From the NCBI RefSeq assembly GCF_018139145.2, contig NC_059471.1, forward strand, positions 84,776,520 to 84,840,519: 64,000 nucleotides of DNA, in the 5' to 3' direction. The notes under the pieces are model-generated. The model worked only from the letters and a program-made list of their open reading frames with translations, did not search any database and was not told where the DNA came from. The position numbers were made by a program, and so were the translations under genes. The stretch comes from Gymnogyps californianus (lineage: Eukaryota > Chordata > Aves > Accipitriformes > Cathartidae). Below, piece by piece: positions 1-11,800 of the stretch (within the stretch, counting starts at the first letter, position 1; the number at the start of each line of letters is the position of its first letter).

Positions 1-671
1 CATGTGTAAGGGATCAGTTACTTCCCTGCATTGCTGCTGCTCTTGAGGTCATGAGGTGCCATTACTTAACTGTAGTCCAGCAAGAGAGGAGCTAAAACAG
101 TTTTCACACAGGCCATAGGCATACAGTTCTGCCTACACTGTCTAATGTCTTCTTCAAGTATATTAGGTATGACCTTGTCAAACCATGCTAGGTCATATAG
201 GTTCTGCTACAGCACTGCTTATCTTTCTCTGTTCTTGTAAGGAGCTAGTTAGGAGAGCTGCGAGTATGGTACCTTCTGACCTGGATTCTGCTGCTGGATT
301 GTAGATTTCCCACTTGTATGCCCTTCTGCTCCCTATAGTTGCCATTATTTGGGTTGTAATTGACTGCTTTACAGGATTTCGTATCAGGATCCTCACTGAT
401 ACTCAGCCCTCACTTACAATTAGCATTATGTAGTTACATAGTTCTCATTGCTTGTTTCTAAAGGTGTCTGTTGCTGCTCCGGCTTAGACAAACCATCTGA
501 AGTGTAGTGGTCAGGTATTCTGAGGAAACTTGCTCTAGTGCAGCTGGAATTTGACCTACTGGATTAATTAAGACTTAATATTCAGGATTAAATAGTGGTG
601 ATTATTTTCATTAATTTAAGGGAAAAAAAATCAGTTGGATCACAGAGCTTTTATTTTCTTTTGTCCTTCAG
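1..671 (+). other. TXLNG: TXLNG last intron (3' part)
   Basis: This sequence precedes the terminal TXLNG coding exon. It ends in a pyrimidine-rich stretch (about 648-669) and an AG at 670-671, a normal acceptor. No coding segment, RNA gene or recognisable repeat was seen in it. The upstream exons lie outside the window. Confidence 0.8.
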
Positions 672-992
672 AAAACAGTAAGAGATAAAGAATACAAGGG
701 CTTTCAAATAAAACTGGAGCGTTTGGAGAAGCTATGCAGGGCCCTTCAGACAGAAAGGAACGAGCTGAATGAGAAGGTGGAAATCCTTAAGGAGCAGGTT
801 TCCCTCAGAGAAGCAGATGTGGATCTAGCTGTGCAGGTGTTGCAGTCCTGCACACTCAATTCCCACGAGGAGCTGGGAACTCCCACTGACACGGAACCAG
901 GAATCCAACCCGATGTGGAATCACGTGGGGCAAATAGCTCCGAAAAGACTGTCTCAACAAGTCCTGTTCCTGGCACTGAATCTGTAGACTAA
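672..992 (+). CDS. TXLNG: Taxilin gamma, terminal coding exon (partial gene)
   Basis: This is the last coding exon of gamma-taxilin, a coiled-coil protein that binds syntaxins; it has also been described as FIAT, an inhibitor of ATF4. The exon opens in frame 0 after a clean acceptor and gives 106 residues to the TAA at 990-992. The first ~60 residues are the end of the taxilin coiled coil, with the family hallmark LEKLCRALQTERNELNEKVE and a following KEQVS. The rest is a low-complexity Ser/Thr/Glu-rich tail ending in ESVD, the same four residues that end human TXLNG as I remember it; that ending favours the gamma paralogue over TXLNA or TXLNB. The next gene in line is RBBP7, as in mammals, which supports the call. 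The N-terminal part of the protein is outside the window. Confidence 0.94.
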   Translation, partial: KTVRDKEYKGFQIKLERLEKLCRALQTERNELNEKVEILKEQVSLREADVDLAVQVLQSCTLNSHEELGTPTDTEPGIQPDVESRGANSSEKTVSTSPVPGTESVD

Positions 993-2600
993 AATGAAGT
1001 GTAAACACTGTATTGAGAGATATATTTTGTGTATAACTTTCTCTGTTGGTGGTAACTATTTGGTTTTGTGGTGAAAATTTTCTTACTTTTTCTACCATAT
1101 CTGTATTTTCTTAGAACTACTGGACTTATGTGGTACAGGAAGCTGCATAGCAGCTTTAAATAGCTTAAACTATAAATTTTCCACAACTGTGTTGCACATC
1201 TGCCTCATTTTTTAAAAGAAAATATTTTTCCATAAAAGGATGCATGTGCGTTTCCTCCCCACAACACAAATCACTGTCATGGAAGACCGTGTACAGATAT
1301 AACATCATTCCAGGGAAAATAGTGACAGCAGGTCACTTTTTTTTGGTTCAAAGAACAGCATTCTGGTTTTGTTCATTGATTTGCCACTCAGTATACTAAA
1401 GATTACCAATTTTTCCAGTAAATTTATCTACATAAGGATGTCTAATGGCCAGTAAAAAATGTCAACTTTCCCCTCTAGTATGTTTTCATATATATGAATG
1501 ACAAAGTAAAGGTCCAGAATATAGTAAAAGGTATGTTTAAAGGGTTTTATGTACTTTGTGGTATGAAAAAACAGCTTTGAAATACATTAATTTGCAGCTG
1601 GTGAAACAGGGTGTACAACTTTTTGCAGACTTCTCAGGGTTGTGTTGTAAAGGTTAGTTTGGACTCTTTGCCCTAGCTGTGAACGTGTTAAATATAAGCG
1701 CGTGAGAAAATGTACAGCAATGTTACAGAGTGGAATTTTGCAGTTGTGTAGCCTATTGCACAGGTGTTGGTCATGTTCTTCCCTCTTAGCTGCAGTGTGT
1801 CCATCACATGGTTATCCTGACTAGAGAAATCCGTTACTGTCTAGATGAATCTCTCGATTATCTGAAGGGCTGAAAAATAGACATTTACTGCCAGAGGTGT
1901 GGAAGACACGAGTCTGTGGCATATAGGCTTTCTCTAATAGCCTTGTATGCAATGTATTTAAGCGTTAGTTAAGCGTATACTGATTATAATTGAACATATA
2001 GATTCAAATACTTTTCCTGAAGTACAATGTGGAATTTCTTGCACACTCAACCTCAAAGCTGTACCAGTTGGCAGAGTGCCTTCCCAGTTAGGTTATCTGG
2101 TAAAGATGGTACTTCAAATTCTTATGCTAACATACCACAAGCAAAGCTCCCTTGTTAACCTTAAACTGTACAGTCTTTTCCTAGAAAATTTGATATCCAC
2201 ATTTTGACTTCTTTTCCTGAAAGAAACTAGGACCAATGTTTATTTTTTGGCAAGGCAATGTGTGAAATAACTACAAGCTACCCTTAGCTTTAGTTCCCAT
2301 GCATTTACTTTTCTAGTTTTGGTTGCTGTCATTTTAAGAGATACGAACATGTGTAGCCTTTTCTGGTACTTAAAGTTCTTTGCACTTACTTGGGAGGGGA
2401 TTTCTGAATCAAGCACATCTCTCAATGAGCTTCCCACCCTCATCGCCCTTGACAGTTTAGTGGCTAAATTACTTGAATGTTCAGGCTGCACTGAGCTCCT
2501 GATCCTTTTCCTGTAGTAATGTACATTGAAATAATGTAGCTGTCTCTGAAAGAGAGTAAGGTTATGTAAGGCCTAATAAATGTGTTTTAGCTTATACCAC
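993..2600 (+). other. TXLNG: TXLNG 3' UTR, proximal poly(A) form
   Basis: AT-rich noncoding sequence follows the TXLNG stop codon. The first AATAAA after the stop is at 2575-2580, so cleavage shortly after 2590 would give a UTR of about 1.6 kb. Further possible signals lie downstream (ATTAAA at 4065-4070 and AATAAA at 4708-4713), so longer isoforms are plausible. The exact end is inferred from motifs only. Confidence 0.6.
2575..2580 (+). terminator. TXLNG: Proximal TXLNG poly(A) signal
   Basis: First AATAAA hexamer downstream of the TXLNG stop codon, followed within 15 bases by a T/G-rich stretch that could be the downstream element. Confidence 0.5.
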
Positions 2601-5600
2601 TGAGATGAACTGTGCAAAACTGACGTTTCTTAAATGGTGGAGCAAATGGGAAGCTGGCCATCTTTCTCCTAGATTTGTGCAGGTTTTGTGTTTGTGGTCC
2701 AAGCACAATGCAGGAATGAAAAGAAGGTAGCAATGAGCAGTCAGTCAAGTTAGACTCAGAGCTTTGAAATGTTAATCATGCTAACCATATGGCATAAAAA
2801 ATACTGGAAAGAAGTATTTCAGACTTGCTTTTCAAGTGACTTGCTTTATAGAATCAAACTGTTTAAAAAATAGTTGTTGCGAGAACTGGTTTTCAGCTAA
2901 CACTAAGCATGAAGTAATTTTCCTGAGGAAAAGTGAAAAACTTTGTATCTGATGCATCATACCCTTGGCAAGGTAGGACATGCAGTTTTCTATTTTTACA
3001 ATTTATTATTTGGACATTTGTATCTTTAACAATTCTTTCTATAGTGCTTGTTCTATGTGGAGGCAAGATGAATTTTTGGACCCTGCTGCAAGAATATTTT
3101 AAAGGGCTTTTAGAGACATGACAGATGTATAGAACAGCAATACAAATATATTTGTTACTGACTTAATATGTAAATGAAGCAGAACACCCCAAGTGAAAGG
3201 CTTTTAAAATGGGCATATCTTTTCTCTTTCCTACCCTTAACATACCCGTATCATATCAATTTATCTGGCCAAGGTGAGCTATACTTTGCTTCCTGAAACC
3301 AGTCAATACAGTTTCATGCATTGCTTAGAGTGGTGTTTAAGAAAAAAACAAAAATTCATATGAGGGATAAGCTCAGCACTCTAACTGATCTGCCATACAG
3401 CAGGCTATTGCACTGCCAGTCTGCAGCCAAACTGGCTCCAGTAGGGTTTTTAAGTAAACTTGTATTAATGCCTTTCTCCTGCTACCATAAACTGTTTAAC
3501 CTGGGCTGTAAACTGATGTAGCCTGAAATAAGTATGTCTCATTGTCAAAACTCTGGGGCCTGATTGACAGTTTCACCATGATTAAGCTGCATAAAAGCTA
3601 AACAATATGTGATGCAAGACCCAAATACGTGTATACGTACACAAATTAGGGCTGTATCTCTAATGTTTTGTCCTTCCTTTCATTACACCTGGTTACGTTA
3701 CAGTTCAATTCTCAGGTGTTGCAGAAAATCTACCTCTTTGGACTGTAGATGGAAATAACTGTGAAAAAAGTGATGCAGAAATCTAGTTTGTGCTAAACAC
3801 ACTGCTTTATTTTTACAACCCATGTCTGCTTTCATGAGGAAAAATGATAAATGAACAGGCAGTCTTTGTTTTGCTTTTCAAAAACATTTTGTAGAGATTT
3901 TTCACTAATGTGAATCTGAAATTTTATCTACTCGATTCTGTATAGATTAAGTAAATAAGTATGCTTAATATATTGGACTCTGAGTTTTTCTTTAACATCA
4001 TATTCATGTCTTCTAACTGGATCTACTGAACTCATTGTATTTGTTTGAAAGATCGAGAATGAAAATTAAAAGATGTGAAATTGGAGTTCAAGCGTATTGT
4101 TCGTGTGAAATGCCCTAAGAAGGGTGATATTACAGGGTCATGCCCGTGACTGACTTGCACGTTACCGGTGGCGGCCAGTACAAGCTGCACGGGCAGAGGA
4201 TGGTAAGTGAGGTGCTGTACCTGCTGCCCTTGCCCAGCAGGCTTCGGTCTGGGAGGACGATAAGGTGGAGGGCAGGCCAGGCCACGGAGGGCAGCAGCTC
4301 CGGCTGAACCTGTGGCTGCCTGCTTGGAATTCTGCTTGTGCCTTCCATCTCCAAAAATTTATCTACCATAGCGCAGTTGGGTGCAGTGTGAAAAACAGGA
4401 GGTTTTATGTTAAAAATCGGGTTGTCTAGTAACTTCATCAAGTGCTCCCCATTCTGTCAGACGATGTGGGGTCATTTGTTGCTACTGTACAGTTCCCTCC
4501 CACTTTGCTAATAATGCTAAGTGTTCTGTTTGCCTTTTTTGGCATATTCCCTAACATTTAGCAACATCCCTAAACTTGCAAGAACTGGTTTTGAGTTCAG
4601 TTTTCCTTTATGTATACTTTTTTCTAGGTAGCACATAGAATTGTGTTACAACAATATACTATGATGTGCTCTGTGACTCTGAAGATAGCATTAATTTTTT
4701 TTATTTAAATAAAACTGTTCACTTGTTTGACGATACCTGTTTTATGAAAGCTGAGCGATGTAGGTCCTACCCCTGAGCCTTTTCTAGAGCTGCACCAAGT
4801 ATTTTGGAAATCCAAGTACGTTGCCTGGTCTCAGTTGCTGTCTGTCCTGTACTTGTTTGCTCCTTCCAAGTATTCCCTCACATCTGAGACTTGTCTCCAC
4901 AAAAGGTGCTGCCTCTGCCCCTATATAAGCATCTCTACTATTTCTATCCTTTTTTACGGTGCATACTGATGCAGAAGTCAAATCTACTGTTAGTAGTTCT
5001 GTGGATCTCCCCGGTCTTCCTAAATTACTAATAAAAAGTGGTCAGATTGGCAAGCTTTTGCTAGAGATAAATTTGGTTATACATCACCGTTAATAGCTGG
5101 GGAATTTTGCCTTTATTAGGTGCTAAGTCTCTTCTATTAATGTACACGTGTATGTGCGCATTTGAGCTGTACTTAACTTTTCTTGTGAGGAGTAGGTCTG
5201 GTGTGAGAACCTCTTTCACAAGCTGCGTTCCGAGCCCTTCAGTCCAGCTGCTAGGGCTTCATCTCCCTGGCAGATGGGCAAGTATGTTTGATGTACTTGG
5301 AAAAGACACTTGCTTTTAGGCCTTTAAGGTATTCATCACAGATACTTTTTGCTCCTTTTGGATTTTTTTTTTAACATTTAAAATTCAATTATCCACCTTT
5401 TTCCTCTTGTTTAGACATGTCTTCTTGAAAGAAGGATGTATTTTCTTCTAACAGCCTGACTCTGTCTCATCTAACTATGCTAGTTTTATTGATCTCGCAG
5501 ACTCTGGCATCTTATTCTTAAAGTAATTTAAGAATATTGTGCTGCCTGTAAAGACTTTGTTTTAATTTCCTTTTAAACTGTTATCTTCTGTCTGTGAGGT

Positions 5601-5927
5601 TGCATATTATTTTGGATTTCCTGCGCAAACGAGGATCTAGGGTGTGCCTGTCTTATGGACTGTCACAGCTGAGTCTTCGAGCAGGCCTTCTGCATAATTC
5701 AAGACTATGCCAAGAATACTGCTCCTAAAGTAATCTCTTACAGCATCTAAAAATTTAAATATTCTGTTACATTCTGTGATATTTGCTCAAGCTGAGGAGA
5801 TGAATACAAGTCCCTCATTTTTAACATTATTCTAACTGTAGCTATGGAACAGATATCCCACACTGATGTAGTTCACTGTCACTTCCACTGAATTTATGAC
5901 CTTGTGTTAAAAGTCAAAATAACTACC
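2601..5927. other. TXLNG distal 3' UTR or flank
   Basis: Mostly AT-rich sequence with no gene recognised. It may be an extended TXLNG 3' UTR because AATAAA occurs at 4708-4713. A short GC-rich patch at about 4130-4330 stands out from its surroundings. Open frames here are short and show no family resemblance. Confidence 0.45.
4708..4713 (+). terminator. TXLNG: Candidate distal TXLNG poly(A) signal
   Basis: AATAAA hexamer about 3.7 kb after the TXLNG stop codon, within an A/T-rich run. It could end a long UTR isoform, but the motif alone is weak evidence. Confidence 0.3.
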
Positions 5928-6474
5928 TGTTGTGGTTTAACCCTAGCCAGCAATTAAGCACCATGCAGCTGCTCGCTCACTCACTCCCCCCCACCCCCAG
6001 TGGGATGGGGGAGAGAATCAGGAAAAGAAAGTAAAACTCGTGGGTTGAGATAAAGACAGTTTAATAGGACAGAAAAAGGAAGGGAAAAAATAAATATACA
6101 AAACAAGTGATGCATAATACAATCGCTCACCACCCACTGACTAATGCCCAATCAATCCCTGAGCTGTGACAGTGCCTGGCCACCTCCCCCCCAGTTTATA
6201 TACTGGGCATCATGTCATATGGTATGGAATACCCGTTTGGCTTGTTTGGGTCAGTTGTCCTTGTTGTGTCCCCTCCCAGCTTCTTGTGCACTCCCAGCCT
6301 CCGCTGGCAGGGCAGTATGAGAAGCTGAGAAGTCCTTGACTTCATATAAACACTGCTTAGCAACAACTAAAACATCAGTGTGTTATCAACGTCATTCTCA
6401 CACTGAATCTAAAACACAGCATTGTACCAGCTACTAAGAAGAAAATTAACTTTATTCCAGCTGAAACCAGGACA
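5928..6474 (-). repeat. ERVL-like LTR (3' LTR of the truncated provirus)
   Basis: 547-bp LTR bounded by TG at 5928 and CA at 6473-6474 on the plus strand. Read on the minus strand it has a TATATAAAC box (6194-6202) and an ATTAAA poly(A) signal near 6058-6065. It is closely similar to the LTRs at 29663 and 51352. A purine-rich stretch just outside it (minus strand, about 6475-6492, containing AAGGGGTGG) fits the polypurine tract and confirms this is the 3' LTR. No target duplication can be paired because the other end is lost. Confidence 0.92.
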
Positions 6475-6935
6475 GTATCCACCCCTTATTCTATACCATC
6501 TACATCATGTCCAGGTCCCACACTTGCCGATACATTTTCAATTAATCACTATGACTTTTCCTATCTTTTGATACATATGCACAGATACCATTCCCTTAGT
6601 CTATGGGCCTTTAAAATGTCTGTCGAGTTCATTTAGTCCATGAATTCAGGCTCCATCTGTCATAACAGTCTGTCTGGGCAGGAGGGATGGTGTGAAGTCC
6701 ACTCGGCAGAACAGGATCGGGCTTCGGTGCGGTGCGGTGGGCAGGTGACATTGGACGCAGCAGGAGGATGGTGTGTGGTGTTGGATTGTTGCATACTGCT
6801 CAGTTTTATCAAAGTTCATTCTTCATTAATCTAAGTGATTCTTATTGTAATACCATTGATATAGCATATAACAATTACAATAATAATGACATATAGTGGC
6901 AGGGTTATATAGCAATCAACATCATACAATTTAAT
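6475..6935 (-). other. Provirus segment between integrase and 3' LTR
   Basis: About 460 bases with no retained open frame and no env-like coding. The LTR-proximal end carries the polypurine-like tract. The rest is AT-rich toward 6840-6930. Confidence 0.6.
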
Positions 6936-7850
6936 CTATTGGCTATTCTTACCTAAAATCAGATCCCCTTGAGGCGCACATCGGACTTCCCCATCCCTCT
7001 GCATCACCCACCAAGTGCACCCAGGTCCTTGAGCAAAAGCAATCCCACGAATGGGTTTGCCTTTGCCTGAGGCAGGAGTAACCCAGACTCTTCCCTAGTA
7101 TGTGTTTTGTGTGCACTACAGGAACTTTATTGCCTTCTACAGTACGTAAAAGTTCTGACTGGGCAGGGCCAGCCCGATTGGCAGATCCTCTAGTGTTGAC
7201 TAACCAGGTGGCCTTTGCTAAATGTGTATCCCAATGTTTGAAGGTCCCACCACCCATTGCTCTCAATGTAGTCTTTAACAGTCCATTGTATCGCTCAATT
7301 TTCCCAGAGGCTGGTGCATGATAGGGGATGTGATACACCCACTCAATGCCGTGCTCTTTGGCCCAGGTGTCTATGAGATTGTTCCGGAAATGAGTCCCGT
7401 TGTCTGACTCAGTTCTTTCTGGAGTGCCATGTCGCCATAAGACTTGTTTTTCCAGGCCCAGGATAATGTTCCGGGCGGTGGCATGAGGCACGGGATATGT
7501 TTCCAGCCAGCCGGTGGTTGCTTCCACCGTTGTAAGCACATAACGCTTGCCTTGGCGGGTTTGTGGGAGTGTGATATAATCAATCTGCCAGGCCTCCCAG
7601 TATTTATATTTCAGCCATCGTCCTCCATACCACAGAGGCTTTAACCGCTTGGCTTGCTTGATTGCAGTGCTTGTTTCACATTCATGGATGACCTGTGCAA
7701 TAGTGTCCATGGTCAGGTCCACCCCTCGATCGCGAGCCCATCTATATGTTGCATCTCTTCCCTGATGGCCTGAGGTGTCGTGGGCCCACCGAGCCATGAA
7801 TAATTCACCCTTATGCTGCCAATCCAGATCTACCTGAGCTACTTCAAATC
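6936..7850 (-). pseudogene. ERVL-like integrase (pol 3' part), decayed
   Basis: Retroviral integrase inserts viral DNA into the host chromosome. The longest open stretch is 7797-6949, and homology extends a little upstream to about 7850. The core has WQIDY (first Asp), SDNGTHF (second Asp) and KIERYNG (Glu), with 35 residues between the second Asp and the Glu, so the D,D35E triad is intact. The N-terminal zinc-binding HH-CC region is present, but its last cysteine position reads Ser (CETS). Near 7095 the frame shifts, and the C-terminal DNA-binding domain continues in another frame to a stop at 6936-6938. The gene cannot make a complete protein. Confidence 0.88.
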
Positions 7851-8455
7851 CTAGCAGCCTTGTCTACCTGTTGATTGTTTTGATGTTCCTCAGTGGCCCG
7901 GCTCTTAGGTACGTGAGCATCTACGTGACGTACTTTCACAACCAGATTCTCTAGCCGGGCAGCAATATCTTGCCACAATGCAGCAGCCCAGATGGGTTTA
8001 CCTCTGCGTTGCCAATTACTCCGCTTCCATTGCTGCAACCACCCCCACAGAGCATTTGCCACCATCCATGAGTCAGTATAGAGATAAAGTATTGGCCATT
8101 TTTCTTGTTCAGCAATGTCTAAAGCCAGCTGGATGGCTTTCACCTCTGCAAACTGACTTGATTCACCTTTTCCTTCTGCAGTTTCTGCAACTTGTCGTAT
8201 AGGACTCCATACAGCCGCCTTCCACCTCCGATGCTTTCCTACAATGCGACAGGACCCATCAGTGAACAGGGCATATTGCCTCTCATTTTCTGGCAGTTTA
8301 TTATACAGTGGGGCCTCTTCAGCACGCGTTACCTCCTCCTCTGGCAATATTCCAAAATCTTTGCCTTCTGGACAGTCTGTGATCACTTCTAGAATTCCTG
8401 GGCGACTAAGGTTTCCTATTCGAGTTCGTTGTGTGATCAGTGCAACCCACTTCAC
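7844..8455 (-). pseudogene. ERVL-like RNase H domain of pol, decayed
   Basis: RNase H degrades the RNA strand of the RNA:DNA hybrid during reverse transcription. Its acidic residues are visible in order: FTDGS, the Glu of QFAEVKAI, YTDSW, and the last Asp in NNQQVD. The frame ends at TGA 7844-7846, where a one-base shift leads into the integrase frame; another shift near 8456 separates it from the RT connection region. Upstream context and motif spacing are those of ERVL-type pol. Confidence 0.87.
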
Positions 8456-8840
8456 ATAGCATCAGTTGCATGATGTGTACAAGGGACCTTCCCTTTGAAC
8501 ATCCAGCCCAGCACTGGCAGTTGGGGTGCTAACAGGAGTTGTGTTTCAGTACCAACCCCTTCTGAAGCAGCTCGAACTCCTTCATATGCTGCTAATAGCT
8601 CCTTTTCAGTTGGAGTATAGCGGGCCTCGGATCCTCTGTATCCCTGACTCCAAAACCCTAGAGGTCAACCTCAGGTCTCCCCAGGTGCTTTCTGCCAGAG
8701 ACTCCAGTTAGGGCCATTCTCCCCAGCTGTGGTGTAGAGCACATTTTTAACATCTGGTCCTGCCTGGACTGACCCAAGGGCTACTGCATGAACAAGCTCC
8801 CGTTTAATGCAGATTGCCCATGGATAAGGGCATAAACCAC
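8456..8840 (-). pseudogene. ERVL-like RT connection region, decayed fragment
   Basis: Minus-strand translation gives the region linking reverse transcriptase to RNase H, with recognisable PLGFWSQGY and YTPTEKELLAAYEG segments. Two stops interrupt it at 8665-8667 and 8671-8673. The match fades near 8840, which is taken as the truncation point of the provirus. Confidence 0.75.
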
Positions 8841-11800
8841 ATGGCTATATAACAAAAATTGCCTGGTATCAAACAGTTGACTCTCTCAAGGGTCTTGCAT
8901 GCTACAATAAAGGCAAATGCAGCTCTTCATACACAGTAAAGGAAAAACCCTGAAATTGCTTTTTATCTCACTGAAGCAAAATGCAGGAATGTTACACACT
9001 CTCAGTTTTGTTGTTGTATAGATACCAGTCTTCTAAAATATCTCAGTATCAGTTACTCTTAACCACTTGCAACTCCTCACAGAGATATTTCTGTTTTTCA
9101 AGTTTACATTCAGAGGAGTTGGTGATGCAAACCATCAGGTTCCTAAAGAAGAAAGCAGTGGGAACAAAAATTTCTGACGCACACTAGTAATGATGTACCT
9201 TGGCTTTATTAGTAATAAACCACCACTACACCACGGCGCTGGAAGTGTGCTAGAGTGCTACTCTCCAGCTACTACCTGCTCTTCTGAAGTGCTCAAGTGG
9301 TCCGACAAGATAGCATGGCTGAAGATTTTATCATTCAACTTCCAGAAACACAGGTGTGTTGAAATAAAATAGCAGGTTTAAAATGTAGTTTATCCTTCCA
9401 CTGTCATTCATGTTGTACTTCAGAACAAAGATGAAAGAATTTAGATTTCCGAAAACCTGAGAGAGAGAAGATACCCTTTATTCTGAAAAATTGCATCAAA
9501 TGTGTAGGTGTTGAGAACAAATGAGGAAGTCACCCTAAATTGGCAATTTTTCACTTTAAATTACCTTCTGTAGTTTTTGTTACGCCTGCACTTCTAGAAA
9601 CAGCTAATACAAAAAAGGGAGGTCTCAAAACTCTGTACACAGCTCCCTTGTAAAGAAAGGCCAGTGGATGGAAAGCTTGCTGGTTTTTCCTCTCCCCAGC
9701 ATGTACCAACCTGCAGGAGTAACTTACTGAATTAAGTATGCTCCACAAGTACCGTGTAAGTACACCTAAAATAACTGTTGTTTAATGCAATAAATAAATA
9801 TCTTGCTGTAGCCATTGTTCAGGTTGACTATGACTTACTTTTTTTTTAAACTTCAAATTCCATTATGTTTACTACTCATGGTGGTACATAAGCAGTATCT
9901 ACTTCCTATGGACGTCACCGGTTTTTAAAATCAAAATATTAAGGCACTCCTCAGACAAATAGGCTTAAGTATGATGACCTTCCAATGTTTCACAAACATT
10001 CTACTCAGGCAATAAAAAAAAAAGTATTTAAGAAAAATGGCTTGCAAATTAAAAACCATAATGGTCCCAGCAACACATTCTCACTCAGTAATGAAAAGGT
10101 TTAGGTCCACAAGATGTAGGCTAACTCTTAAATACAATACTGGCCCCGTGACCTGGCTGTGGGACGAAGCTGTCCTAGAGCTACCTAAATAAGCCTTGCA
10201 CAAGATTGCCACTACTGAAGGAAGCTATGTGTGCACACATATATTGTGAAAGACAATTCAGACTCGGGGAAAAGAAATCAGTACAGAGGCTGTACTTACT
10301 GCAGCACTTTGAACTACAAGTATATTAAAGATAATGAAATTATGCTCTTATTTTGTTCCATAATAAATTATCCCATCCTGCTGCATTTCAGCCGTACGAG
10401 AGCGGGTACCAAGTGCATCCCCAAAGCTCCAGCTAGCTGACTCTTCGATGCTCTACAGGGAAGTGGCAGGGCTTTGTGGGATGTTGAAGGTACCCACCAG
10501 TGAGTGACTCACAGAGGTCCAGCTTGGAGCTCTTGGCATTTCAGTAATCAGGAACACTGACAACCACTTATTTTTTATTTTAAAAGTTAGATGGGTCTAT
10601 ACAATAGCATTGTATCAGCGCTAAAATTTCTCTTGACAGTACGCCGCTAGTCAGATAGGTATGCTTTTGCAGTAATTTAACTTTATGCAGGTAACTGGGA
10701 TGCAAAAACAAGGTCATTAAAAAACCAGAATGGCTTTAGGCTTTTATGAGTGAACAAGCAGCAGTCTGTCTGGGTCCTGCCAGGCAGGGCAGTGCTTCGG
10801 CAGGCGTTCTGCCTTCTGCAGGAGACCCTGTTTCCGACAGGAATGAATTCAGAGAAGCTGAAGTAAAAGTTACAGGGCCAGTCTATCACAAGGGCCTCTA
10901 ACACCGAGTCACCAGCTTCCAGCTTCCTGAGGGGGCCCCGAGATGTTTCTGGAGTCAGTGAGCAAGCTGGACAGTCGGGGACAGAAACGGCTAGCACGGC
11001 AGCTGCATTGGCTGTCTCAGGCCAGGCCGCTCCCTTCAGCAGCAGCCCCCCCTGCCCCATGTATCTGTTAGTCAAACTAAAAACTCGCTTAAGAGAACGC
11101 GTTCGTCTCCACTTCCTGGACACGGCGTTTTAGTGTTTTTACACCCATGAGCACCAGCTAGACTGAAGCACGACTCATCAGGTAGCGGCCTAGCTGTCCT
11201 TCAGCAGCTTTGACCTTTCATGCTGTTTAGCACATCCTCTCCAGCTGCCGCCTACCTGCTAAACTCCAACAGCATCTCAGCCTTCCACAGGGATATTCAT
11301 GTGCTTTTGCACCTACCTGCGTCACTTTTAGAGGAACCGTTCTGGAAAAAGGTGTGGAAGGAGACATGTCTATGCATGATGAGCCAGTGCTTACAAAGCA
11401 GAGGGTCCTGGTAACAGCAGGCAGGGAATGAAAAACAAGTAGCATAAGAAGAGCAATGAGAAGAGAGCTGCAATTAGTAGTAAACAACCCCAACCATAAC
11501 AGACACACAAAGCTGAAATCACTAATTACAGGGAAGAACTGCACCGTACATGCCGGTGCAAAGCAGCCAGTAGGTCTCCTTGAAGTCAGCACTGAAGAGC
11601 ACCAGCAGCGGGAGGGGTCGTGTGTGTAACAGCCCACAGCCGTACCTGTGCCAGGAAGAGCCACCACCGTGCGCTCTGGGAAGCACTTTTGTTTTTCCAG
11701 TAACAGTCAGGCCATTGACCTCTTCATTTCCTACTTTTCATGAGCTACGTATGTCAGAATGAATGTCAAAAGGAAGTAGGACCTGACCAAAAGCCACCTC

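Larger units (their letters stand above)
5928..8840 (-). mobile_element. 5'-truncated ERVL-like provirus (pol remnant + 3' LTR)
   Basis: An old endogenous retrovirus in minus orientation. From high to low coordinate it holds the end of reverse transcriptase with the connection domain (~8840-8456), RNase H (8455-7844), integrase (~7850-6936), a short noncoding gap and the 3' LTR (6474-5928). The 5' LTR, gag and most of RT are missing; recognisable pol sequence stops near 8840. No env lies between integrase and LTR, as is usual for ERVL. Integrase motifs and the 5-bp duplications of sister LTRs in the window also fit class III (ERVL). The copy is disabled by two in-frame stops (8665-8667 and 8671-8673) and frameshifts near 8456, 7846 and 7095. 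Confidence 0.9.

Noticed and set aside
10683..11667. Two 146-codon minus-strand open frames in a GC-richer stretch
   Set aside because: Neither has a recognisable domain and other frames are equally open; likely composition effects.
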